NCBI GenBank assembly: GCA_900546395.1
Contig: URDD01000013.1
Coordinates: forward strand, 1 to 43,222
DNA length: 43,222 bases
Source: an uncultured Bacteroidales bacterium
GTDB taxonomy: Bacteria; Bacteroidota; Bacteroidia; Bacteroidales; UBA932
Direction: 5' to 3'
Shown here: positions 35,371 through 43,222 of the stretch, piece by piece
Position numbering within the stretch: position 1 is the first letter of the stretch
Layout of the letters: every line of letters starts with the position of its first letter
Program-made: the position numbers and the translations under genes
The notes under the pieces: model-generated
The model's input: only the letters and a program-made list of their open reading frames with translations
The model's database searches: none
Told to the model about the DNA's origin: nothing

Positions 35371-35419
35371 AGGTGCGGGAAATTTCCGATAATTCAATTG
35401 TTTTCAGGATTGATAAGTT

Positions 35420-36010
35420 ATGAAATCAGATATAATTTTGTCAGGAGTCGGCGGACAGGGAATATTGTCCATTGCGACCGTACTTGGAGAGGCTGCAATA
35501 AATGCAGGTCTTTATATAAAGCAGGCTGAGGTGCATGGAATGAGCCAAAGAGGAGGTGATGTGCAGTCAAGCCTCAGAATCAGTTCAAATCCGATAATGT
35601 CAGATTTGATTCCTAAGGGAAAAGCTGATCTGATAATATCGCTGGAGCCAATGGAAGCCTTGAGGTATCTTCCTTATCTTGGAAAGTCAGGGTGGATTAT
35701 CACTAATTCAGTTCCATTTGTCAATATAGAAAATTATCCTGATGCCGGCCGTCTGCTTGCTGAAGTTGAAAACTCAGGAAATCATGTTATTATAGATGTG
35801 GACGCTATCGCCGGAGCAATCGGTTCTCCGCGTTCAAGCAATATGGTGCTTTTAGGGGCGGCATCGCCTTTTATAGGAATTGAGACGGAAAAGATTGAAG
35901 AAGGTATCCGTATGGTTTTCTCCAGAAAAGGAGAAAATATAGTGGAAACAAATCTGAGAGCCTTCTGCGCAGGTGCTGAATATGCTATGGAAAGGAGTCG
36001 GGACAAGTAG
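35420..36010 (+). CDS. iorB: Indolepyruvate:ferredoxin oxidoreductase beta subunit
   Basis: This is the gamma-domain partner of IorA (196 residues), with the CoA-binding region: ILSGVGGQGILSIATVLGEAA near the start, then AEVHGMSQRGGDVQSSLRI at about 38-56. Length is normal. It follows iorA by 49 bases with no terminator between, and precedes the aminotransferase by 37 bases. Confidence 0.94.
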   Translation: MKSDIILSGVGGQGILSIATVLGEAAINAGLYIKQAEVHGMSQRGGDVQSSLRISSNPIMSDLIPKGKADLIISLEPMEALRYLPYLGKSGWIITNSVPFVNIENYPDAGRLLAEVENSGNHVIIDVDAIAGAIGSPRSSNMVLLGAASPFIGIETEKIEEGIRMVFSRKGENIVETNLRAFCAGAEYAMERSRDK

Positions 36011-36047
36011 CAGATGTCCTTATATAATCAATTAAAAATCATTGGAT

Positions 36048-37355
36048 ATGGAAATGCCTTTTTCAGAAAAGTTGGTTGCAGGTGTCCTTGACAGTATCGG
36101 CATACAGGATATCAGCAAGGCTACAATCAGGCAAGTAGTTAGGGTTTCAGAAGAAATAGAGAGACTGACAGGTGAAAAATTCGTACATTTTGAAATGGGC
36201 TCTCCAGGACTACCTCCTGAGGAGGTCGGCCTGGAAGCGCAGATACATGCTTTGAAATCAGGTGTATCATCGCACTATCCTAATATTGCAGGCATTACGC
36301 CACTTAAGGAGAATGCTTCGAGGTTTATCAAGGCTTTCCTTAATATGGATATTTCTCCTTCGTCCTGTGTTCCGACTGTAGGTTCTATGATGGGGACATT
36401 TGCATCTTTTATGTTGTGTTGTGCCTTGAATGAGAAAAAGGATACAGTCCTGTTCATTAATCCCGGTTTTTCTGTCCAGCCGCTGCAAGTCCGTATTCTG
36501 AGATATAAAAAGCGGGATTTCGACATATATGACTACAGAGGCGCTGCATTAAGGGAAAGACTTGAGGAAATCCTCAGTGAAGGCAATATCTCAGCTATAA
36601 TATACTCCAATCCCAACAATCCTTCATGGGCATGCCTGACAGAAGAGGAATTAGGCTATATCGGAGAGCTTGCCACAAAATATGATGCAGTGGTGATAGA
36701 AGATCTGGCTTACTTATGCATGGATTTTCGCAAAGAGCTTGGAAAACCTTTCGAACCGCCTTTCCAGCCGACCGTTTCCAGGTATACAGACAATTATATG
36801 CTTATGTTGTCAGCATCAAAAATATTCAGTTATGCCGGAGAGAGGGTGGCTACAGTAGCTATATCCGATGCTCTGTTTCATAGAAGATATCAGTCTTTGC
36901 AGCAGAAGTTCGGTATGGCGGAATTTGGAAACGTTTTCATCTATGTTTTCCTGTATGCACTCTCGTCAGGTATTTCGCATTCTGCTCAGTATGCCCTTGC
37001 TGCTATGTATGATGCTGCTTGCAATGGAAATCTGGATTTTGTCAGTCATATCAGCGAATATGCCAGAAGAGCTGCTTCCATAAAGAAGATTTTCCTCAGC
37101 CATGGATTTCATATAGTGTATGATAAGGATATGGATGAAGATGTAAGTGACGGGTTCTTTTTTACCATAGGAAGGAAGGGATTTACTGGAGACCGGTTAG
37201 TAAGCGAATTGTTCAATTATGGAATTTCATCCATTTCTCTTTCTTCTACCGGAAGCAGACAGGAAGGTATAAGGATTTGTACATCAATGGTGAATGACCT
37301 GCAGTTCCCTGTACTTGACAGAAGATTAGGTTTGTTTGACAGGGATAATCCTTGA
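36048..37355 (+). CDS. PLP-dependent aminotransferase (aspartate/aromatic fold type I)
   Basis: This enzyme of 435 residues (ATG at 36048; a TTG two codons earlier is less likely) has the fold-type I signatures. These include SHYPNIAGITPLKENASRF near 85-105, IYSNPNNPSWACLTEEE near 185-200, IEDLAYLCMDF, and the PLP lysine in SASKIFSYAGERV near 250. Its place between iorAB and a CoA-transferase suggests it makes the 2-oxo acid substrate of IorAB from aromatic amino acids. Substrate specificity is inferred from context, not read from residues. Confidence 0.9.
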   Translation: MEMPFSEKLVAGVLDSIGIQDISKATIRQVVRVSEEIERLTGEKFVHFEMGSPGLPPEEVGLEAQIHALKSGVSSHYPNIAGITPLKENASRFIKAFLNMDISPSSCVPTVGSMMGTFASFMLCCALNEKKDTVLFINPGFSVQPLQVRILRYKKRDFDIYDYRGAALRERLEEILSEGNISAIIYSNPNNPSWACLTEEELGYIGELATKYDAVVIEDLAYLCMDFRKELGKPFEPPFQPTVSRYTDNYMLMLSASKIFSYAGERVATVAISDALFHRRYQSLQQKFGMAEFGNVFIYVFLYALSSGISHSAQYALAAMYDAACNGNLDFVSHISEYARRAASIKKIFLSHGFHIVYDKDMDEDVSDGFFFTIGRKGFTGDRLVSELFNYGISSISLSSTGSRQEGIRICTSMVNDLQFPVLDRRLGLFDRDNP

Positions 37356-37364
37356 TTTTAGAAT

Positions 37365-37399
37365 TATCCGGTCTTACGCTGACGGGTAAGGCCGGTAAA
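37365..37399 (+). terminator. Hairpin after the aminotransferase gene, weak terminator
   Basis: CCGGTCTTAC pairs with GTAAGGCCGG (one G-U pair), with a short A/T extension. No T run follows, so readthrough into the CoA-transferase gene is likely; it may act as a processing or attenuation site. Confidence 0.4.
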
Positions 37400-37420
37400 T
37401 TATGTGAAAATTAATTTCAG

Positions 37421-38716
37421 ATGGCAAATTACGTATCAGCCGGCGAAGCTGTAAAACTCGTCAAATCATACGACAAGATATATGTACAAGGCAGTACTTC
37501 CATTCCTGAAGTATTGTTGGGAGCCCTTACTGAGAGGGCAAGCGAACTTACAGGTGTAGAAATATATTCAGGATTTGCTGTAGGAGCTGGAGAGGCTCCT
37601 TATTGCCGCACTGAATATAAGGAATCATTTTTTCCTGTCAGCCTGTTTATTGCAAATAGTGTAAGAGGAGCAATAAACAGGGGGGAAGGCGACTGTATTC
37701 CAGGTTTTTTAGGCGATATCCCGGCATTTTTCAGAAGTGGTATCGTTCCTGTCAATATTTCATTCCTGAATGTTTCCCCTCCTAATGATGAAGGATACTG
37801 CAGTTATGGCATTTCTGCCGATCTGGCAGTCTCGGCAGTTGAAATGTCGGATATAGTAATAGCCCAAGTTAACAGGCAGATGCCTTTTTCATATGGGGAT
37901 GCTCTTATACATATTGATGACATAGATGCATGTGTGGAGGTAGATGAACCTTTAGTAGCCTTGCCGGTAAGTGTCCCTGATGATAAGGAACAGAAGATAG
38001 GACGCTATATTGCGGAGCAGATATCAGACGGCGCTACACTGCAGATAGGTGTTGGCGGTATTCCGAATGCAGTACTGTCGGCTTTGGCAGACCACAGGCA
38101 TCTGGGACTTCATACCGAGGCCATGACCGATGGCGTGGTCCCATTGATTCAAAGCGGTGTTATAGATAATTCCATGAAGAAGGTAATGCCGGGAAAATGC
38201 GTGGCGTCACTTGCATTAGGGTCAAAGAGACTGTATGATTTTATGGATTATAACCAGGATGTAATTGTAAAGGATGTGGCCTGGACAAATGATCCTTTTC
38301 GTATAAGACAGAATCCTAAAGTGGTAGCTATCAATTCTGCACTAGAAATAGATCTTACGGGTCAGGTATGTGCGGATTCTATTGGTACTCGTATGTTTTC
38401 AGGTGTGGGAGGTCAGCATGATTTTATGTATGGAGGAGCATTGTCCGAAGGAGGCAAGACATTCATTGCAATGTCTGCTGTATCAGGGAAAGGACATTCC
38501 AAGATTACTCCTACGCTGACTCCTGGAGCCGGAGTTGTTACTCCAAGGGCACTGGTACAGTACGTAGTTACAGAATACGGTATAGCTTTTCTCCGTGGCA
38601 AGAATCTTGCACAAAGAGCAAAGGCGCTTATTGCCATTGCTGCTCCGGAGGCCCGTGAGGACTTGGAAAAGGCCGCTTGTGAACGTTTCGGTTACAGTTT
38701 TTTGCGATTGCGCTGA
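37421..38716 (+). CDS. Acetyl-CoA hydrolase/transferase family protein
   Basis: The protein has 431 residues with the family's two domains. Visible blocks are VSPPNDEGYCSYG near 127, the glycine-rich QIGVGGIPNAVLSAL near 207, and HTEAMTDGVVPLIQSGVID near 230-248, whose Glu is the expected catalytic residue carrying the CoA thioester. FMYGGALSEGG and YVVTEYGIAFLRGKNLAQRA follow in the C-terminal half. Relatives move CoA between acyl-CoA and acetate or hydrolyse the thioester. Downstream of iorAB it would release the aryl-acetate while conserving or discarding the CoA bond energy. Donor and acceptor are unproven. Confidence 0.92.
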   Translation: MANYVSAGEAVKLVKSYDKIYVQGSTSIPEVLLGALTERASELTGVEIYSGFAVGAGEAPYCRTEYKESFFPVSLFIANSVRGAINRGEGDCIPGFLGDIPAFFRSGIVPVNISFLNVSPPNDEGYCSYGISADLAVSAVEMSDIVIAQVNRQMPFSYGDALIHIDDIDACVEVDEPLVALPVSVPDDKEQKIGRYIAEQISDGATLQIGVGGIPNAVLSALADHRHLGLHTEAMTDGVVPLIQSGVIDNSMKKVMPGKCVASLALGSKRLYDFMDYNQDVIVKDVAWTNDPFRIRQNPKVVAINSALEIDLTGQVCADSIGTRMFSGVGGQHDFMYGGALSEGGKTFIAMSAVSGKGHSKITPTLTPGAGVVTPRALVQYVVTEYGIAFLRGKNLAQRAKALIAIAAPEAREDLEKAACERFGYSFLRLR

Positions 38717-38718
38717 AA

Positions 38719-39621
38719 GTGAAAAATGTATATCGTACTACGTTTAAGTACAGGTTAATGCATAAAATGAAAGAAGGGAATAGAATATTTAGAAATTATT
38801 CGGCGTTTGCAGTTGTTACAGGGGCGGCTTCAGGAATGGGCCGCCTTTATGCAGAAAGACTTGCGCTTGCAGGATATAACTTGCTTGTCGTTGACATTAA
38901 TGCACTTAAACTTGAAGAAGCAGTATATGGAATAAGAGAAAAAGTAAATGCACTGGAAGATTGGCGTATCCCATATAAATCAGATTTTAAGGTTTTTACT
39001 TTTATTCAGGATTTGTCTGTTCAGGACGCGGCATCCAGGGTGCATGCCTTTGCAAGTGAAAAAGGATGCAATGTGGAAGTACTTATAAACAATGCCGGTT
39101 TGTTCTACTATCAGGGAATAGCAGAAACTTCTAAGCGGGCATTGTCTCTTATGATGATGGTACATAATTATACTCCGCTGATGTTGTGCCGGGAGTTTGT
39201 ACCGGAAATGAAAGAGCGAGGATGCGGTTATATACTTAATGTATCTTCTTTGGCAGCATGGATTCCATGGCCTGGTCTTGGAATGTATGCATCTACGAAA
39301 AGGTTTGTAAAAGACTTTTCCAGGGCATTGCGTATTGAGTGCAGGGGGACCGGAGTCAGTGTGACAAATGCTTATTTCGGAGCAGTAGATACTCCTCTTT
39401 TCAACCTAAAACCGTCTTTACGTAAACTTGCAAGGAATCTGCAGATAATGATTCCGGCTGAAAAAGCTGTAGATAAGGCGTTGCGGGCTACATTCAGGAG
39501 AAAGAAAGGAACAATGCCGGGATTCCTTAACCATCTTTTCAAACCATTGATAGTAATATTTCCTGAGCCTGTACTGGCGTGGATTTATAAATTATTGACG
39601 CCATTCAAGATGGATGTCTGA
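38719..39621 (+). CDS. Short-chain dehydrogenase/reductase
   Basis: This classical SDR has the NAD(P) motif VVTGAASGMGR, the structural NNAG motif, the catalytic Ser in LNVSSLAAW and the YxxxK pair in YASTK. The C-terminus has a hydrophobic stretch that may contact the membrane. The longest frame begins at a GTG two bases after the CoA-transferase stop (300 residues). ATG codons at 38758 or 38767 would remove the odd N-terminal 13-16 residues and are quite possible starts. The substrate is unknown; relatives include lipid- and hydroxy-acid-acting enzymes. Confidence 0.88.
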   Translation: MKNVYRTTFKYRLMHKMKEGNRIFRNYSAFAVVTGAASGMGRLYAERLALAGYNLLVVDINALKLEEAVYGIREKVNALEDWRIPYKSDFKVFTFIQDLSVQDAASRVHAFASEKGCNVEVLINNAGLFYYQGIAETSKRALSLMMMVHNYTPLMLCREFVPEMKERGCGYILNVSSLAAWIPWPGLGMYASTKRFVKDFSRALRIECRGTGVSVTNAYFGAVDTPLFNLKPSLRKLARNLQIMIPAEKAVDKALRATFRRKKGTMPGFLNHLFKPLIVIFPEPVLAWIYKLLTPFKMDV

Positions 39622-39653
39622 CATTTTGCAACGGCTCAAACAGTTTTAATTTT

Positions 39654-39684
39654 TTGAAAAATTTTAATCCGCTTCTTATATTTG
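39654..39684 (+). promoter_or_regulatory. Promoter of the carboxyltransferase gene
   Basis: TTG (39654-39656) and TATATTTG (39677-39684) are 20 bases apart, an excellent match to the Bacteroidetes consensus, placed 13 bases before the first ATG. Confidence 0.78.
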
Positions 39685-39697
39685 CATCGATAAAAAT

Positions 39698-41488
39698 ATG
39701 GTCAATATGGCAAGAGAAATTAAGTTTTCCCTGGTTTACAGGGATATGTGGCAGTCTTCAGGCAAATATGTGCCGACTGTCAGCCAATTGAAAGAGGTGG
39801 CCCCGGCTATTATAGATATGGGCTGCTTCGACAGAGTTGAAACAAATGGCGGAGCATTCGAGCAGGTTAATCTCCTTTTTGGAGAAAACCCTAACAGAGC
39901 AGTGCGGGAATGGACTGCCCCTTTTAATAAGGCAGGTATTCAGACGCATATGCTTGAGCGTGGACTAAATGCCTTGAGAATGAATCCTGTACCTGCGGAT
40001 GTCAGGGAGTTGATGTATAAGGTCAAATGCAAGCAGGGAACTAACATATCAAGGTCATTTTGCGGACTTAACGACCACAGAAACCTGCGTCTTTCCGTGG
40101 AATATGCAAAGAAAGGAGGAATGATTTCACAGGTAGCCTTGTCTATAACAAATTCTCCTATACATACAGTAGAGTATTATATGGGTGTGGTTGATAAGGT
40201 TGTTGGTTATGGTTGCGATGAAATCTGCCTCAAAGATATGGCTGGTATCGGACGTCCGTCTTTCCTTGGACAGCTTACAAAGTCCATAAAAACAAAGTAC
40301 CCTCATATCAAAGTTCAGTATCACGGACATACTGGTCCTGGATTTTCACCTGCTTCAATGCTTGAGGTTGCGAGAGCCGGAGCTGATTATCTGGATGTTG
40401 CAGTAGAGCCTCTTTCCTGGGGTAAGGTCCATCCTGATGTCATTACAATCCGTGAGATGATGAAAGCTGACGGATTCAAGGTGAAAGATCTCAATATGGA
40501 TGCCTATATGGAGGTGCGCCGTCTTACCCAGAAATTTATTGATGAATTCCTCGGATATTGGATCGACCCTAACAACTCGCACATGAGTTCTCTTCTTGTG
40601 GGATGCGGTCTTCCGGGAGGTATGATGGGTTCTATGATGGCAGATCTTAAAGGTTTCCATGGCGCTATAAATGCTTCTTTGCGCGCTCAGGGCAAGCAGG
40701 AACTTTCTCTGGACAATCTGATGGTTATGCTATTCCAGGAAGTCGAGTATGTATGGCCTCGTCTCGGATATCCTCCATTGGTAACACCATTCAGTCAGTA
40801 TGTCAAGAATACTGCCCTGATGAATCTTATGAATATTCTTAAGGGACAGCCTAGGTGGACAACGATTGATAAGGATACATGGAACATGATTCTGGGAAAG
40901 ATGGGAAAACTTCCTGGAGAACTTGCTCCTGAAATAGTTGAACTTGCAAAGAGCAAGGGTCTTGAGTTCTATACCGGAAATCCGCAAGATGCATTCCCGA
41001 ATGAGTTGGACAAGTTCCGTCAGATGATGAAGGAGGAAGGCTGGGATGCCGGTCAGGACGATGAGGAGCTCTTTGAGTTTGCAATGCATGAAAGACAGTA
41101 CCGTGACTATAAGAGCGGAGTTGCCAAGGAGCGTTTCAATAAAGATCTTGAGGCAGCAAAAGAAAAAGCAGGTGCGCCGATTGTAATCACAAGGCCTGTA
41201 GTGGAAATGCCTAAATATGATGTGGAACAGATAGTTGAGAAATATCCTCATGCAAAACCAGTCCAGGCTCCTGTCAAAGGGCAGCTTATATGGCAGGTTG
41301 ATGTTGATGATGATTCGACAGCTCCTGTTGCCGGTACGGAAGTGAAGGCAGGAAAGGCCATCAGCTATATACAGACATACTACGGTATGGAGGAGGTGAT
41401 ACCGGCTGTCGACGGACGTATCGTTGCAGTATGTGCAAAGCAGGGTGATATGGTGTCCAAAGGCGAAATTCTGGCCTTTGTGGAGTAA
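39698..41488 (+). CDS. Oxaloacetate decarboxylase alpha / pyruvate carboxylase B-type carboxyltransferase
   Basis: The protein has 596 residues. The N-terminal HMGL-like barrel (about 5-290) contains SLVYRDMWQSSGK, KDMAGIGRPS and the metal-binding HGH in QYHGHTGPGF. The conserved carboxylase domain (about 300-465) contains GGMMGSMM and PRLGYPPLVTPFSQYV. A C-terminal biotinyl-like domain (about 525-596) ends the protein. Where biotin carriers have (E)AMKM with the biotinylated lysine, this one reads QTYYGMEEV with no lysine, so it probably cannot be biotinylated itself. It may use a separate biotin carrier or act differently. The second ATG (39707, MAREIKF) may be the true start. The gene is monocistronic with a clear promoter and terminator. 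Confidence 0.9.
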   Translation: MVNMAREIKFSLVYRDMWQSSGKYVPTVSQLKEVAPAIIDMGCFDRVETNGGAFEQVNLLFGENPNRAVREWTAPFNKAGIQTHMLERGLNALRMNPVPADVRELMYKVKCKQGTNISRSFCGLNDHRNLRLSVEYAKKGGMISQVALSITNSPIHTVEYYMGVVDKVVGYGCDEICLKDMAGIGRPSFLGQLTKSIKTKYPHIKVQYHGHTGPGFSPASMLEVARAGADYLDVAVEPLSWGKVHPDVITIREMMKADGFKVKDLNMDAYMEVRRLTQKFIDEFLGYWIDPNNSHMSSLLVGCGLPGGMMGSMMADLKGFHGAINASLRAQGKQELSLDNLMVMLFQEVEYVWPRLGYPPLVTPFSQYVKNTALMNLMNILKGQPRWTTIDKDTWNMILGKMGKLPGELAPEIVELAKSKGLEFYTGNPQDAFPNELDKFRQMMKEEGWDAGQDDEELFEFAMHERQYRDYKSGVAKERFNKDLEAAKEKAGAPIVITRPVVEMPKYDVEQIVEKYPHAKPVQAPVKGQLIWQVDVDDDSTAPVAGTEVKAGKAISYIQTYYGMEEVIPAVDGRIVAVCAKQGDMVSKGEILAFVE

Positions 41489-41514
41489 CATCCTACTTTT
41501 GTTAAAATAAAGAC

Positions 41515-41557
41515 CGGGAGGCTGCATCAAAACCAAATAATTTGATGCAGCCTCCCG
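41515..41557. terminator. Bidirectional terminator
   Basis: CGGGAGGCTGCATCAAA (41515-41531) and its exact complement (41541-41557) form a 17 bp stem with a 9-base loop, followed by ATTTTCT. It sits between two convergent genes and probably serves both. Confidence 0.9.
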
Positions 41558-41569
41558 ATTTTCTAAATC

Positions 41570-42898
41570 TTATTCAATGCCTTCGGACGGATATTTCATG
41601 GAAGAAATATAGTCTGTATAGAATTTCCGTATGTCCTCCCACCTGTAAAACACTCCTTTTACTGACTGAAGCGGAAGATGCATTTCTCTTTCATTGTGCA
41701 TTATTTTAACCAGTATATCATCCCTGTTTCTGAAAAATATAAACTGTATGTTTGTTGCCATAGGAGTAATTTCGGAAAGGCACCAATTTTCAATGACTTT
41801 TTCAGGGTCAGTTTCTTTCCTGTCAAAGTGGAATTCATTGAATTGCAGCAGAGTGACAAGTGGCATAATACTGCTGTCATGTCCAAATCTCAGATCGGCC
41901 GCATTGCCTTGGCCGGATATTGCTGCATCTGCTTTTTGGATTATGTCTTCGAGCAGTATCCTTGCATAATATTCTGAGGCTCCTTTGTTTATATCGGAAG
42001 GTCCGTCAAGGACGAAGAAATAGTAATTGTCGTAAATGCAGTTGCTGTAAAGCTCTTCAGGTGTGAATATATCATAAAGTGATATTTTACCACTGATGTC
42101 TGTACCCTGTATATTTATTGCCCAGTAATATAGTTGTCTGATCATTTCTCTGGCTTCTTCTTCCGGTATGAAACCAGGGTCTGTGAACAGAGAATTCATA
42201 ATACGCTCTGTACTGATATATTCAGGAGCCATTGAGTGATGCTTGTCTTTCCATTTGCCGTGATTGACGAAATTCAGGAACTCTTTGCTGAGTTCAGGAT
42301 TGGCTTCCTTATGGAAAAAGTTGAGAGTTCTGGTCGTGCGCAAATCAGAAGTGAGAGTCGTTTTTAATGATGGGTTGTATTCTTTCAGTCTCTCGCAGAA
42401 AGCGGCCATGCTTATAATGCATCTGGGATAAGTGGTGGACTCTGCGTTTATTTTCGCTCCGTCAGAGAATACATCAGGAAAGTTTTTAACCATCCTTTCT
42501 GCTATTTCACGATGCTGAGTATATCCAAGCGGTGTCAATGAACCGGCGCGGTATCTAGCATCATTGAAGACTTCTGTTATCCTTCTGTATGCTTCTTTTC
42601 CTTTTTCTGTCAATATTCCTGATTCTGCTGCTTTGTCGAATCTTTCTTTGACGTATGTGTAGTTGCTTTCTCTGCTCAGCCATCTGGAACCGTGCCGTCC
42701 ATAATGACTTATGTAAAAAGGCTTGTACCCTGCAGGAGCCTTTGTCTGCTTCCGGCCGTTGAAGCTATATACGCAATATACGCCTCCTGCCTTGTCCGGG
42801 TTTTTCCTTATTTCTTCTAGTAATTTTTGTGCATTTGCATTTGTTGCTACAGATAAAACTGTGACAATCAATAAGAATAATTTAAAATACTTTCTCAT
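41570..42898 (-). CDS. Secreted histidine acid phosphatase family protein
   Basis: This 442-residue protein has a cleavable signal peptide (hydrophobic residues 6-18, then NANAQ) and the histidine-phosphatase signature HYGRHGSRW (66-74, catalytic His69). A distal GHDSSIMPL block near residue 340 supplies the second histidine and acid. The family includes phytases and multiple inositol polyphosphate phosphatases, and secreted MINPP enzymes are known in gut Bacteroides; the HD form here differs from the HAE of MINPP, so the substrate is open. It is exported, probably to the periplasm or outer membrane vesicles. Confidence 0.88.
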   Translation of the reverse strand: MRKYFKLFLLIVTVLSVATNANAQKLLEEIRKNPDKAGGVYCVYSFNGRKQTKAPAGYKPFYISHYGRHGSRWLSRESNYTYVKERFDKAAESGILTEKGKEAYRRITEVFNDARYRAGSLTPLGYTQHREIAERMVKNFPDVFSDGAKINAESTTYPRCIISMAAFCERLKEYNPSLKTTLTSDLRTTRTLNFFHKEANPELSKEFLNFVNHGKWKDKHHSMAPEYISTERIMNSLFTDPGFIPEEEAREMIRQLYYWAINIQGTDISGKISLYDIFTPEELYSNCIYDNYYFFVLDGPSDINKGASEYYARILLEDIIQKADAAISGQGNAADLRFGHDSSIMPLVTLLQFNEFHFDRKETDPEKVIENWCLSEITPMATNIQFIFFRNRDDILVKIMHNEREMHLPLQSVKGVFYRWEDIRKFYTDYISSMKYPSEGIE

Positions 42899-43027
42899 TT
42901 TGTGCTTATTTTATATGCAAAATTAATATAATCGGGATATTCTTATGTACGATACATACAGATATTTGAAGCCTCTATCGGGTGTTATGGATCATTAGAG
43001 ATTTATTATATTAAAAAACGAAGCATA

Positions 43028-43055
43028 CCACGGATCACCGGGAAAACCCTGTGTG
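43028..43055. repeat. Possible end of an insertion sequence
   Basis: The stretch CACGGATCACCGGGAAAACC and the following bases lie just beyond the stop of the transposase fragment, where the terminal inverted repeat of the element would be expected. The other end is outside the window, so it cannot be confirmed. Confidence 0.4.
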
Positions 43056-43066
43056 AACAAAAGTCA

Positions 43067-43222
43067 TTAAGCATATATCTTACAAAGTCTGAAAAGGAAA
43101 TACTTTACATCTACAACCCCTCTAATCTGTCTTCTGAAAGCCTTTATCTTTGCGTTAAAAGATTCTGCGGAAGCATTAGTGGAGCGGTTGTCAAAGAAGT
43201 TCAGGATATTTTCGTAGTGATT
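43067..43222 (-). CDS. ISL3/ISAon1-like transposase, C-terminal fragment cut by the window edge
   Basis: Reading leftward from the window edge, 51 codons end in TAA. The translation begins NHYENILNFFDNRSTNASAESFNAKIKAF, in which the N-S-T-N-A-x-A-E-S-F-N pattern contains the third catalytic acid (Glu) of DDE transposases of this type. It ends FLFRLCKIYA. The upstream catalytic residues lie beyond the window. Because the sequence stops inside a repeated element, this may be where an assembly broke. Confidence 0.85.
   Translation of the reverse strand, partial: NHYENILNFFDNRSTNASAESFNAKIKAFRRQIRGVVDVKYFLFRLCKIYA

Noticed and set aside
40730..41536. A 268-codon leftward open frame opposite the carboxyltransferase gene
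   Set aside because: It is a shadow of the conserved carboxyltransferase frame, extends through the terminator hairpin at 41515-41557, and has no recognisable motifs.

Overview
The window looks like chromosomal DNA of a Bacteroidetes bacterium, most likely order Bacteroidales. Three things point there: the promoter style (a -7 box TAnnTTTG with a TTG about 19-20 bases upstream), AT-rich spacers, and typical gene sets and neighbourhoods such as ileS-dksA/traR-lspA, TlpA-like lipoproteins and short indolepyruvate oxidoreductase subunits. I cannot place the genus. No tRNA, rRNA, CRISPR array, prophage or classic defence island was seen. The only mobile DNA is a truncated ISL3/ISAon1-like transposase at the right edge, plus a strange short foreign-looking segment inside one gene.

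Layout. 1-3500: a leftward housekeeping block (engB, prs, a small Cys-rich membrane protein, der) ending in a hairpin terminator. 3680-16947: a rightward run starting with xseA-xseB, then a glycogen cluster (branching enzyme, debranching enzyme, GT4 glycosyltransferase, GH57 glucanotransferase/amylase, and a 1412-residue fusion of GT3 glycogen synthase with GT35 alpha-glucan phosphorylase), then ribF overlapping the fusion gene. 17018-19616: a small membrane protein, greA, a HIT protein and a TlpA-like lipoprotein without redox cysteines. 19622-20993: tsaB and cvpA, leftward. 21147-25597: ileS-dksA/traR-lspA. 25622-31091: a HAD phosphatase, a GlpT-type antiporter, radC, upp and sn-glycerol-1-phosphate dehydrogenase. 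31312-33498: bcp peroxiredoxin, convergent with a fur-family gene and a GT4 gene. 33754-39621: a likely aromatic amino-acid fermentation operon (iorA, iorB, aminotransferase, CoA-transferase/hydrolase, SDR). 39698-41488: a carboxyltransferase-type decarboxylase subunit. 41570-42898: a secreted histidine acid phosphatase. 43067-43222: the transposase fragment.

How the genes work together. The glycogen cluster carries synthesis and breakdown in one transcription unit, even in one polypeptide, and has no ADP-glucose pyrophosphorylase gene beside it, which fits a UDP-glucose-type GT3 synthase. Its GH57 gene is broken in this sequence: about 17 codons are replaced by about 115 bases which, read on the opposite strand, encode the start of an XRE-type helix-turn-helix protein. 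The ior operon can be read as a pathway from amino acid to 2-oxo acid to acyl-CoA to free acid with energy conservation.

I did not find a clearly new defence or mobile system. The most unusual signals are the synthase-phosphorylase fusion, the chimeric GH57 locus, a pair of matching long inverted repeats in two distant gene leaders, a perfect palindrome in the fur leader, and several enzymes that have lost signature residues (no biotinyl lysine, no CXXC, no ferredoxin domain, three of four zinc cysteines lost).
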